From Ptiloglossa arizonensis (taxonomy: Eukaryota > Arthropoda > Insecta > Hymenoptera > Colletidae), in the NCBI RefSeq assembly GCF_051014685.1, contig NC_135060.1, positions 1,240,001-1,304,000 on the forward strand: a DNA stretch of 64,000 nucleotides, in the 5' to 3' direction. This document shows positions 38,760 to 50,000 of this stretch, in pieces. A program made the position numbers and the translations under genes. The notes below the pieces were generated by a model, which had not been told where the DNA came from, made no database searches, and saw nothing but the letters and a program-made list of their open reading frames with translations. Each line of letters begins with the position of its first letter. The first letter of the stretch is position 1.

Positions 38760-40002
38760 CCGGAGGCAGCTAGAGGGGCAAAGGATAGCGTATTAACGAG
38801 CTTAAACGAACGGAAACTAAGTGTCTCGGCTCGGAGTAAAATTAATTAATCGCAATGGCCCGAACTGCGGCGATGATCGCTCGCTCGCGTTTCTGGAAAT
38901 CCTTTATCTTCTTGATGCCCTCGCGACACGTTACTCCGGGATTTTCGGTAAACTTTAAAGAATTCGTTACGACGCCTCGATCGTTCGTCCAAGATTCCGA
39001 GCATCGTTCTTTCCCAATGAAACGAAAAAGGCTGTAATTTCTATAAGGCTAAGTTCTATACGTTGTTCGCGTACGATTTCTGTACATTGTAACGTACGTT
39101 CGAAACACACTTTGAGAAACGTTGAACGGACCTAGAGACGGAACCCGAGCACACTTCGAGGCAACGTCGAATCGAACCGTGCACGGAGCGCAAACTTACG
39201 CAAACGGGGTCGTTGTTGCGATCCTCGCCGCCTCACAGAAGCGATTACGAACCTTCCGAGACGGAAGTTTCGAAGAGTCGAGACCGCGAGAGTTCTGTCC
39301 GTCCGTAGCCCGCGTCGAATTACCAAATTTTTCACGAGCACGTAGCCGTCGTTTGTCCGCTCGCGCCGGGAGACGCGAGGACGTGCGCGCGACGGACAAC
39401 CGTAACGCGTATATTTTGGTTTCACCGCGGACTGTTTAATAAAATTAGTGAAAAGGACTGGTCTCCGGTGCCGTGGGAAATCCCCCGTGGGTCACCATCG
39501 TCGACGCGTCGACGAGGAACGTGCATTTACACGAACCCGCTTCTTCGTCTTCTTCTTCGCCTCTTCTCCAAATGCTCGTAAAAGTTCGCCGCTCGGTGTA
39601 CCTACGCGATGATAATTGCTGAGATTAGGCCAGTCGGGGACCCGATGCTCCCGAGAGCTAGTTAAAAGTAACGACACGTTGAACGGGCCCCGGCCAAGCG
39701 ATTCGAAATCTCGGTTTTTGCTGGAACCTGGTACCGGGCAGAGGTGAAGACATCGACGCCCGGCCTGTTTGTCCGACGTATCGGTGTCCGGTACCAACTT
39801 TCCGACGCGAGACACGCTCGTTAGCGCGGCATGCTCGATCGATCGTGGGATCTTGGCGAGGTTTGTCGGCCACCTTGTCCGGAGCTACCGGAATCGGGCT
39901 TCTTTCGGTACAGCCGGGCCAACCGATTGAGAAACTGTAACCGCGTCTTTCGTCCGCGCGACCACGATTACCGACACTTCCTTCTTAACGCAGATCTCGG
40001 TT
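38759..40002. other. Unannotated stretch, no gene seen
   Basis: This is CpG-rich unique sequence with overlapping frames of 60-107 codons on both strands at 39120-39873. A short TTC/TCT-rich tract lies near 39538-39568. No domain is recognised. Confidence 0.45.
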
Positions 40003-40345
40003 TCACGTTTATTCAAATACACGTGTACAGGGATAACGCACGTGTACTTCGGTACGCCTCGCAACGGTACCTGCCTACCGTTTCACGTATATTCGAATAC
40101 ACGTGTACTCCTATATATTTCACATATATTTAACCATACGTGTACCATTTCACGCGTAGTTCACTACGCGAGTACACGTGTATTTAACGTACGGGTACTT
40201 TGGTACGTGTCACTTTGAGTACACGGGTACCGATTGTACCATTTTATGTATATTTAAATGCACGCGTAGTATTTTTCGTACCTATGTTCAAATACACCTA
40301 TAACGTTTCGCGTATGTTTAATCGCACCGTAATGCTCACGTATGC
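40003..40345. repeat. Irregular minisatellite, TTTCACGTATATTTAAATAC type
   Basis: Degenerate units of roughly 28-32 bases combine a TTTCACGTATATT half with an AAATACACGTGTAC half. They are recognisable near 40008, 40081, 40117, 40170, 40250 and 40300. Spacing is irregular and copies are eroded. CACGTG occurs at several units. An inverted partner lies at 40735-40830. Confidence 0.7.
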
Positions 40346-40703
40346 TATTAACGTCTACACATATTTTAATTCGTATAATTATTTAGAACACGGTTGCTAA
40401 TCCGCAAAAGGAAAATACGATCGTACGAAATTTTCAGACCGTGGATGCAAAAATGAATTTCAACGGTCGTTGATACGATTTATTTGAGCAATTCTTTGGT
40501 TTAGGACGGCAAATCTAACGAGTTTAGATTTTCTAGCAATAAACGACTTCGTGTGGGGTAACGATATTCCCAGCAGTTGAAAAATGTTGAAAAACGGCAT
40601 TTTCGGTCAGATTTTGGCGATACAGTGCTTTAAATTATTTTTTTACCTGTAACCTCGACATTTATAAGATCATGTTTTCGTTCCGCAAATTAGTCGCCAT
40701 GAT

Positions 40704-40862
40704 CTAAAAATTATACAAATTAAAATGCGGATACGTTGGTACACGAGTAATTAAATACGCGTGAAGTAATACACGTGTATTTAAATATACGTGAAATAAT
40801 AAATGGGTACACAAGTACTAAAAATTATACGGATTAAAATACGGATACTTTTTAATGCACAT
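40704..40862. repeat. Direct duplication (114-bp offset) around an inverted minisatellite arm
   Basis: CTAAAAATTATACAAATTAA at 40704 recurs as CTAAAAATTATACGGATTAA at 40818, each followed by AATGCGGATAC or AATACGGATAC. Between them, TACACGTGTATTTAAATATA with CGTGAAA at about 40771-40797 is the reverse complement of the minisatellite consensus at 40003-40345. The two sets can therefore pair across a spacer of about 400 bases. Confidence 0.75.
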
Positions 40863-41410
40863 GTTTTTTTAATATACGTTCAAAATCATAATTTCTACTT
40901 TTTAACCCTTCGCTGTGAAGTGAAACGACGAGGAACGGGTTGAAAAATGTGTATTATTCTTCTGTCTGTCCGGTAAAATGAGTAAGTAAAGCTGCAACGG
41001 CGTGCAAAAAAATTACAGCGATCTTCGAAGATGTGTGAAAAAATAGGAAAGCTCCTGTACTTTTCTATTTTCCCTTTTCTCAACGATTTTCAATTTCTCC
41101 GGTTTCTCGTTTCCGCGAGTTTAGATTTTTATTCCAAGAATTTTCCAATTACCGTTTCCAGGTCGTTCACTTATTTATTTTTCATTTTCCCGATTTTTCC
41201 AAATCGACAGCTGCCTCCCTTTCTCGAGTTCTCGGTTCCCTCGATCTCTCCGACTTCGCGTATTCAATTAACGTGAAACAATGTTTAATCAAGAAACAAG
41301 GGTAAAGAGTATTTCGCAGTCCGATCGCGTTGATCTCCGAGCATAACTCGGCCGTAATGTGCGAGACCTTCAGTTTCGAGTAAAACTTCCACGATTTCGA
41401 TGATAAGAAT
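40863..41410. other. Unannotated stretch, pyrimidine-rich in part
   Basis: Plus-strand sequence at about 41040-41240 is rich in C and T (many TTTTC and TTTCTC runs). No gene or structured element is seen. Confidence 0.45.
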
Positions 41411-41437
41411 CGGACGACGACGACGACGACGCGACGA
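41411..41437. repeat. Trinucleotide microsatellite (GAC)n
   Basis: About seven tandem GAC/CGA triplets are interrupted once by GCGACG. Confidence 0.9.
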
Positions 41438-43991
41438 TGCAAAATTACGCGGCGCGGGACTGAAAAAGGGGAGGATATAAAATTAATAGCGATCTAGATT
41501 TCTAGATTGCGGGGAATGCGAGCAATTGCGAATCGTGGGAGTGCGGGAGAGGCGATGCATGAAATTTAATACGTTCGACGTGAAGACGACGCCTCGGGTG
41601 CGGCAGAAACGAAGGGAAAAGAGGAAGAAACGGAGACACATAACAAATGCCATTCCTGACCCGCTTGGTTATGCGCGCATCGCATTATTGTTTGGTTTCA
41701 ATTAAACTTCCATTTTGTGCAACGCCCCGGCCCCATCTGTTGTGATCCTCGTGGATTGCAACTGTTTCCTACCGAGAGAGAATTTTATTCCAGCTTTCTG
41801 AGAAAATTGATGAGACACGGTCAATTACGTTCTGACTTTTTTGGCGGGGTTTCTTCAATTTGCCAGGCTACAAACGGGAAATTCCGCTCTCTATTATTAC
41901 GTCGCGTTTCATTTCGATCACGATCGATTCAAGTGCAACTTTGCATTTTTTATTACGATCTTTTAAAGTAATCGATACGCGCAAACACTCTGTTGCAAGA
42001 ATTCTATTTTATCTTTTAAAACAAAAATATTAATACGTATGAATTATTTGGTTCGAACCGTTATACTTCTGAACAGTATCTGTTTTAATGGGGCAGAGTC
42101 AAACCAGCGATACATAGCAATCAAAGCGATAGCTGTTGCAGATAATAACGTATACAACGAAATTGTTGTTCATAGTCGGCGAGTTTCTGTAAAGGTTTGT
42201 AAACTTCTTATTTCTCAGCCTTAGGTGTAGAAGAATCCATAAAGTATATCGTTTAAAAATATCGAGTAATTGCCCTTGTCGCTTTAACCAATGCATCCTT
42301 AGTTATTTGTTTTTTTGCCGTTTTGTTATTTTAGAATCTAAATTATGCTTCAATGTAATGCAAGATGTAAAAGAATACGTTAAAAATGAATATCTAATTT
42401 TCGAATTTAAATATTTTAATTTTATTTTTGTGAGTTCCGAACTAAAAAATTGGTCACGTTTGCGTGGTTTTATAACTTCATCGTTATGCGAAATATAAAA
42501 TTCAGTCGTAGGTATATCACCGTTCTGTATCTCTGATCTTTTTTTTTTATACAAATTTCTCAGAGGTAGTAATTTATTTCAGTTAGATCCTTATATGTAT
42601 CTATATACAAAATTATATTATATTATACATTTAATATCATTCTTAGAAAATAAAAAAGTAAAACTCGTTGAAAAGTTTGATCGAAGTCTTAGCGTATTGG
42701 TTTACACATCCGCTAAGAGAGTTATTGTCAGCGATAGAGTACTGAAATCTTTGGCATTACTAGGTGGGTGTATTCCCCATTATCTTCGTCAGAATTCCAA
42801 ACTTCATTACCGGAAACGTTCCGATTAAGTGCCAACCACGCAATCGAATCTTCGTTTCTTCGTCTTATCAACGACAGACGGGGCAGGAAACCATTGAAAA
42901 TCGTCTATCTAATCAACTTCCTTCCTTCCGACGCATTCGAATCAGGTTCCACCGCGACAAGTTCTTTTCGGGGAGGGTCTGCTCGCGAACTACGCTTTTG
43001 CGACAGAGTTCATCCGATAACGAGCGTAACTTGCGACCACTCTCGCGCTGGCCTCGTGGACGTACGTATTTGCTTAATCGGATGGCACACCGATGCCCGC
43101 AAAGAAACGGAACAGTAAGATATCCCATTAATTAAGACTCTCCAGATGTTGGAAATTACTTGGTTCCAGCCCGCTTGGACGTCCCCATCGATTTCGCGCC
43201 GAGTTTCCCGAGAAAACGATCTCCTCCCAACTTCTGCATGAAAATGTCTGCTAAGAGTTTCGTATTGCGTTCGATGTTGCTGGAAATTAACACCGTTCTC
43301 TCAAGATTATTCGAAACTTTGATCCGTTCCACTCGTTCTTCCGTCTAGACTCGACTCACAATTATTATGCAACGATGTAATTACTATATTATAACCGATT
43401 ATGTGTATATTACTATTTCTATGTCGGATGGTAATACGTATTAGTCCTTTTATCTAAACTTGCCGAAGTACCATTGTTTCTCCGACCTGTTATCAACTTT
43501 GTTCGTACATACGATATACGAACTTTTTCGAAGATGAACTGATCGGTTTCATTTTCTATAAATTTTTCAATTTTAGCAAAATTTAAAGAAAAATCAAAAC
43601 GATTTTTATAATTATATTAATTTTCTCTACTTTGTATTCCACGGGGTTGATTGCTTTCACTTTTGAGAGATTCGTATATCATTTGGGAGGTGAAATTTTA
43701 ATAGCCGTTTTCTCGAAATATTGGACTCCAATGGACAGAATTATATTCGTGTAATAGATAACGAATAAAAACTCTCTATGGTATTTCATTCGTAACATTT
43801 ATTCGAGCATACGATAACTTGGAGCTCTCACTCGTTCAAAATATAATTTGATCGTACAAATAAGATTGTAATTTCTATTGAACAAATAACGGATAAGTTA
43901 TCGTTTATCTTTGACTCGTTGTTCGAAATTGTTATCTAGACGAGAATTTTGGCCATCTCTGTCGAGCTCGAATGTCTTTTGTATAATTTTA
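41438..43991. other. Unannotated stretch, no gene seen
   Basis: The sequence is mixed. The part 42000-42700 is AT-rich. The part 42760-43350 is richer in GC, with overlapping frames of 62-123 codons and no domain. The 500 bases below the mariner relic (43500-43990) were read in its frame and gave no convincing C-terminal mariner similarity. Confidence 0.45.
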
Positions 43992-44330
43992 AACATGGCG
44001 GATGCACAGCGTGACCTTCTTTGGATGCACTCCAGCCTTTCCAATCGTCTGCTGTGACCATGATCTCTTTTGACTAACTAATGTTCTTTACACGCTCGAC
44101 TTTTCATCGTCGACGATGACTCGTTTGGGAAATAACACGCTCTCGTTGTGTTTCAATAACGAATCTCGTACAGAAATTCGTTCCATTGTATTTTCTTTGC
44201 TTAACCGAAGGAGCACCTAAATACAAAGTTTTCCGACTAACCCAAATTTTCATAAATATCGCGAAACAGTATTGGCGGTAACGTTTAATGTCTCAGGAAT
44301 TTTACGGTAACCTTGATTTTATACTATTTG
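43992..44330 (-). pseudogene. Mariner-family transposase pseudogene, central fragment
   Basis: Reading the minus strand from 44339 down to 43992 in one frame gives a colinear mariner transposase. An HTH segment YRKIPETLNVTANTVSRYL is followed by KFGLVGKLCI, then LSKENTMERIS and LLKHNES. After these come a DDEK equivalent of TGDEKW (first catalytic Asp kept, Trp lost), QKRSW, and KAGVHPKKVTLCI just before the expected WWD. Four in-frame stops interrupt it: TAA 44321-44319, TGA 44252-44250, TAG 44219-44217 (where the family has the Trp of WVPHEL) and TAA 44090-44088. The first HTH, the second and third catalytic Asp residues and both terminal inverted repeats are not found. With no frameshift over about 345 bases, decay here is by point mutation. 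Mariner elements normally encode about 345 residues, so roughly a third remains. Motif order makes the family call strong; the subfamily is not determined. Confidence 0.9.
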
Positions 44331-44907
44331 CGGTGATAGATGGTTTTAGAAAAGCAATTATTTGCTTTATGTATCTGTTGGAAAAATGATCAATTCCGTG
44401 AAATGAAAAGTACAGAAATTTGACGTTTTAAAAATTATTTCGATAGTTTTTCTTTGAATTTAAATGCACTGAGAAATTTATAGAGAGTGGAGGTGGTTGG
44501 TTTGAGTTTTGAAAGGTTTATTTGGTGGTAAGTTTACTACGCGTTTTTTCTCAAGGTAAACGAGCATAATACGATGAAAATGTTCTTTACTCCCCGACAC
44601 GTTTAAAATTATACGAGAAACGTTCGAGCCCCTTTTACAATTTTCTATTATAGTAATTAAAATAACGATCAAGAAGCGAAAAGGTAAATTTACATGAAAT
44701 AACCCGAATATTTACATTATACACGATAGTAGCTAATATATTAATTCTCGTCGTAACAAATATTAACAATAGCCTATCGAAATACTATAATCTTGTTTTC
44801 GTACTCGCTCGAATAGGTTTAACAACCGATTTACAATGTGATCACAAACCTGTTTACAGCGCGACTACGAAATTTAAGATATTGCACATCGCTATATTAT
44901 AAAGCAG
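44331..44907. other. Unannotated AT-rich spacer
   Basis: This lies between the mariner relic and dispersed repeat copy B. Reading the mariner frame further upstream gives stops without recognisable first-HTH similarity. A 64-codon minus-strand frame at 44478-44672 shows no domain. Confidence 0.4.
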
Positions 44908-45104
44908 TTCTTCTTACCTGTAAGTCTGATTTTAATTAAAGTTTGCGTGCGCGTATAGCATAATGGTACGTACATAGAGAAATGTTTTTTCCAGAAGAAA
45001 TTTCTTTGAGAAGGTAAAATCAAGTCACGAAGGTTTTAATGTTTTTTTTATTCTTTTAATCCAACTTTCCTCAGTGATTTTTTGCAATAGAATGATAGAG
45101 CACT
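44908..45104. repeat. Dispersed repeat, copy B
   Basis: This is the second copy of the sequence at 1225-1397. It begins TTCTTACCTGTAAGTCTG, contains GAGAAGGTAAAATCAAGTCA and CGAAGGTTTTAATG, and ends ATAGAATGATAGAGCACT. It is about 25 bases longer than copy A because of an insertion around 44970-45000. It runs directly into the foldback at 45089-45300, sharing the last 16 bases with its left arm. Confidence 0.75.
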
Positions 45105-45300
45105 AAAAGCTGAACATTTTTCGTGTGAAAAGTTTTGCGCAATTTCGCACCATTACGAAGCTGTATTTGAAAACTCGAAGAGAACCGATTTCATACGATT
45201 GAAGAGCTTGCAACGACTTTCGTTTTCTTTCAAACTTCGTAATGGTGCGAGATAAAATTTTCTTAAAAAAGATATTCACTTTCCAGCGCTCTATCGTTCT
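45089..45300. mobile_element. Foldback (long inverted repeat), possible MITE
   Basis: Left arm AGAATGATAGAGCACT at 45089 pairs with the reverse complement of AGCGCTCTATCGTTCT ending at 45300. CGCACCATTACGAAG (about 45142-45156) pairs perfectly with CTTCGTAATGGTGCG (about 45235-45249). TTTGAAA pairs with TTTCAAA nearer the loop. The arms are about 90-100 bases, roughly 75 percent complementary by eye, with a loop of a few tens of bases. A further direct echo of the left end (CACTAAAAGATGAA) lies at 45317-45330. The structure fits a palindromic non-autonomous element or a hairpin RNA source; the first is more likely given the flanking dispersed repeat. Confidence 0.75.
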
Positions 45301-45330
45301 CCCCCACAAAAGAGTGCACTAAAAGATGAA

Positions 45331-47040
45331 GAAACGTTGAATTTTCGGTTCTTGATTTTATCCTTTCGAGAACATTTTTCGTCGACGAAAAAAATTACGA
45401 GCTTCTGTATACTGTACGCGTGCGCGTAACGGTTCGAAAAAGTGACGATACGTCACCGAGCGGAGAAAACGGGAGGATTGTACATTAGAAGCTAATATCT
45501 CCGATCGCGAGTGTGAAATCTACCCAAGATGGGGAGGGTAAGACGGCCGGGAACCGGAAAAGGAGAGAAAAACGCAGGAAGGAAGACAGAACGTGCATAC
45601 AATGGTGCAGGAACGATCGTCCAGCCAAGGATGCGTTTTATAGGTCCGATGCCTTTTATAGTCCGCGGGACCGCTGGCGGCTCTAAAGAGACTGCTACGA
45701 TGAGGAATCCCGTGCAATTAAACGCTTATTGCTTACATATCTCCGAATCGATCCACCACTAAAGCGAGTATTGGCGCTGGCTGTAAAAGCTCCTAGATAA
45801 CCGACGGCACTGACCACCGACCGCGTTCTGATCCTTCGATTTCGTGGCTTCCAGCGGCGGCTACGAAACATTCGCGAGCAGAATTCCTCAGGGACGCGAA
45901 GTTTCAGGATCGATGACCAAAATGGACAAGGACTCTACCAACGAAGGATGGCGAGATTCGACCGCAATCGTTCAACGAGATTCGAAATTGATTTGCAACT
46001 TTGAGGTTCTACTCGAAAGATAAAGAATTCTTCTCGTCCAAGAACAATTCCACACCTTGTCGTCGTTACGTCGTTCACTGAGTGTTTCAGGACCCAGAGA
46101 AACTTTTCGCATCGCTCAATCGTACCGTTGGTAACGGTTCTCTTTAGAAATTACGAAAGGTGAGCTTTTATTCGAAATATTCGTGCGAGCTAGGTCGAAT
46201 TAGGGGTCGGTTCGGACCTGCGCGTGGTCTGCCCCGTGGTAGCCGAAACCGTTTGTATCGCGAGTGTTAAACAAAGCAGTCGGATGGTGCTCGATCGCGG
46301 TTCGAGTCCCTTACTATTTGGCGAAAGGTTGCAGGAACGAGAGCGGCCAAAAAGGACTGTAAATATTTTCCTGGCGGGCTATCCCCCAACGGAGTGGTTG
46401 ATTTTATGATTTTATGGGTTCAATTTTATGAAGCTGTCGATTAGATTCGCGGTGCCGCTTTTTATGTTCGTTTCACTTTTTACGTGGCCGAGGGGCGAGA
46501 GGAATGTATACGGTTATACCTGTTGGTGATTTTAAAAGACGCTGAAATCGTTTGGTATTTGCCACGATTAATTCTTCAGCCGTGGTGTGCGCGTCAAGGT
46601 GCACATTGTTGCATCTGCTTTAATACCGGCTCGAGGATCGAAATTCGGGCGTACCGCGAGTTTATTCGCGTGTATCTACGCGCGCGAAATATATTTCTCT
46701 CGTTCGTTTGATTTTTTTTCTTCGATGCTCGCTACGGGTACACGTATATTTATTCTCCGTAATAGAGGAACGGTGTCTTTTTTTTCGACTTTTCGTATTT
46801 CGGTCGGTTATCGAGGGATACCCGGTCAGGCGACGTTCAAAAGCGAATCAAATCGATAATGGTTCGCGCGTTGTCGAAATCCACGCGTCATCTTATCCAA
46901 CGAAACGGTCACGGCGGCCCCCTGCCCCCACGGTTTCAGCCACAGCTCGACAGCTTTACTCAGCGCGGTGCTCATTGCTCCATTACTAATTTCCGCCCTC
47001 GGCCGTGCACACTGCTGTACACGCTCCGTCGTGGTTCACG
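45331..47040. other. Unannotated stretch, no gene seen
   Basis: This is unique sequence of moderate GC, with a GC-rich stretch from about 46860. A B-box-like GGTTCGAGTCC near 46300 lacks the rest of a tRNA. Frames of 75-102 codons at 46484-47167 overlap and show no domain. Confidence 0.45.
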
Positions 47041-47058
47041 CGCGCACACACGCGCGCC
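47041..47058. repeat. Short alternating purine-pyrimidine tract (CG/CA)n
   Basis: Alternating CGCGCACACACGCGCG sits inside a GC-rich island. Such tracts favour left-handed DNA, but this one is short. Confidence 0.6.
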
Positions 47059-50000
47059 GCAGATAATGCGTCCACCTACAAACCAATCTATTAGGCGCCA
47101 TCTCTTTGACTGCTCACTTACATCGAGCTGCCTCCCGCGTGCTCCACACACCCCCCTTCGTCTGTGAGACCCTAAGCGGTCACCGGAAGCGCTCCGATGC
47201 TGGACACCTACACGCTCCCGCATATATCTAAACCGTATCGGTTGAGGAACGACCGTTTCGTCGAACTCGTTCTCCTCCGGTTTCGCGAAAAATTACAAAT
47301 CGAGGAAAAGCCGAACTCCTAACGAAAATTCCACAGGTTTCGAAAACATCGACCAACTGGTTTCGCGCCGATGAAAACGTATTACGAATCCGGGAGATGA
47401 TTTCACTCGAGGAACAAGGAACGACCCCGTGACCTTTGCCGAAGTACAGTTTTCTTCGTTATCGATTCATTTTTTACGTCGGATCTCTTAAGGAGAATCC
47501 GAGCCGAGAGCCTATAGGAACCTGGGAAGACTTTTAGCGAAGAACGTATGAAAATCTAGAAAGATGTTTAGCGAGCAGCTCTGTTAGATCGATCAATGTT
47601 TACGCGTAGTCGCAATTCCTGAACATTCGTCGCACACGGAATACTCGGTTCATTCGTATATTCCAATTACCCTAACTTCCTACAGAGAAGAGAAAGTCCC
47701 GGGTAAAAGTCTGTAATTCCAAGTAAATATTAAGAGTCACGATCGGACGGTGAATTTTCCTTTCGTCGAAAAGTCAAACGCCGGATGACGATGGTGCTCG
47801 CGTTCGTAAAAATCCTCGATCCCGCTGATTGATAATCGTTTCGCTCCGGTTAATCAAGTGGCATAACGTGTACGCAGTGCTTCAACTTGGTTCGCGACCG
47901 TCCAACGAAGAAGGATGTTATTCACGGGACGTGAACGTATCATCGTATCACCTAATAACGAACATCCGAGCCGGCTCGATGGCCAGCTGTAGTTCGTCAA
48001 TGATGCGTCGGAGTGCGAAGTGCCACTGAAATTCATTATTCTCAATTCTCGTAAACAGGCAGTTATAAATTATTCAGGCCGAATACCCGGCTACGTTGGG
48101 ATGACCTAAGCGGTCGGATAGCCGCTAACTGCCGGTAAATTAGCCAATTGAGGGCTTCGAGTATCCGCGGATATCTTATTACACACTTGCCAGCCGCAGC
48201 CATGGCGCCCGTGCGTCCGTACGTGTTCTGTACGGCTATGCGCGACACGTAATCCTCTTCCTCCGTAGATCGACCAGTTTGAATTACAAGAATTGAGCGT
48301 AATGCATGTTACTGCGATCGACGTCGCGGCTACTGCGCTCGAATTCGACGTTAATTGCTCGGGAATTGTGCTGCTCCGACGGTGGAAGTTGTCTGGAAAA
48401 ACAAACCGAGCGAGACTCTACTTACCGGACGCGTCGATTCAGAGACAATCGTTGGCAATCGTCGATATTCCATTTGGAAATCGAACGTTCGAGATGGAAG
48501 CTACGTAGTCGCTGACCCTCGTGCGCGCGAGCTTGCAGAACAATTGTTCGTTCAATTTCGCATTCGTCCTCGCGCGCGTTTCGACCGCCTAAATCTCGCG
48601 TAACTTCCTCGACGAAAGTAGTCAGACGAGAGTATTATTTTTTTATTTTTCGTTACATTTTATGACACTCTTACTCATGGATTTCGATATATTTCCTCAC
48701 CGATATAAACTTATCGAGACTAATTTTAATTAGACACTGTTGGAATCGTTTTTGAAAAACTTTGGAATACGTATGGTTAAAAGTTGCCTTAATAAAGTCG
48801 TAAATGGACTTACTCTCATTGAAGAGAATCTATCGTTAGTGGATGAAATTTAACCTGGTCTACGTATTCTATCGTTCTTGTCTGGGGCCGTCGGCCGTTC
48901 GAACAGATGCGTCACTTGCGCGACATAAACAATAACAGTGGTGGAAATGACTATTACATTTAAGCGGGTGAAAATTAACCGGGAGTTACCGGACGTTCGC
49001 TACCTTCTAAACTAAATGTACTGTAATACTTTTTCCTCTAAAATTCATTACTTTGTCAAATTGTATCGTAAAAAATGTAATTCGAAAGAAAAGTTAAACC
49101 TTCTCTGTGCCTTGGTCCGGAAAAAAAACTATTATTATCGCGTTATGCGTTTTATCGATATAACTTTTGCGAGTAATGCTTCTTCCTCTTATTCCAAACA
49201 CCGACGATACTAAAATAATCTATCTCTAATGGAGCACAGTGTACCGGAGCTGCGGTGAAAATATGAATTACGCGTTCGAATAGGGCAAGACGTATACAAA
49301 CTATTCCGTACTGGCTTTACGGTAAACTATTGTGAAATCAGAGTACAAGGTACATTCTATTACAATGTATTCTAACGTAACTATAAATTATCACTGCGCG
49401 GTGTTGTAAAAACAACAAAGTTACACAGACCGCTGCCAAACCGAGAGAAAGATTTACCAATATTGTAGATCCACAACATCGAGTCGATTTTCATTCGTTA
49501 ACGTTTCCATACATTGTTTGTTCGTAACCGCGATATTCTTCTCAAGATAAAACAGAACCGTTTAAAAACGATTGCCCCATTTTTCCCAATAAATACAATT
49601 CATTTAGCGTTGTTGTTTATGAAGTCAAATTAAGAAATCGTACATACCCAGTGGAGCGATTCGATATTCTTCGTGTCTTCCAGTAACGGAGAATACCCCG
49701 GTATACATCTTACGATACGACTGCAATTTCTGGAGGCAGCTCGACGTACCATTGGCCGAAATAAATCGCCCCTTCGCGAGAGAAAATGTAGTCGACGGAG
49801 GTTCGTGTTACCTTCTGATCGGTTTCTACAATATTCGTGTTTGGGGGACAGCGAGTCGCAGAATTCTTACAGCAATCTTCGCGAACTGATCGCAAATCGG
49901 GTCTGGTACTGATCAGTTACCCGAGATAGGTACCGGTTTTCCAAGAATCGACCTTTTCCGTCTCCGACCGGGCCCGAGGATAAAATTCGATCGGTTATCT

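Noticed and set aside
43400..43990. Continuation of the mariner coding region to its C-terminus
   Set aside because: Reading the frame onward gave no recognisable catalytic motifs after LCI, so I do not extend the pseudogene.
46224..46340. Possible tRNA from GGTTCGAGTCC near 46300
   Set aside because: The bases around it do not form a five-pair T stem, and no A box or acceptor pairing is found about 60-70 bases upstream.
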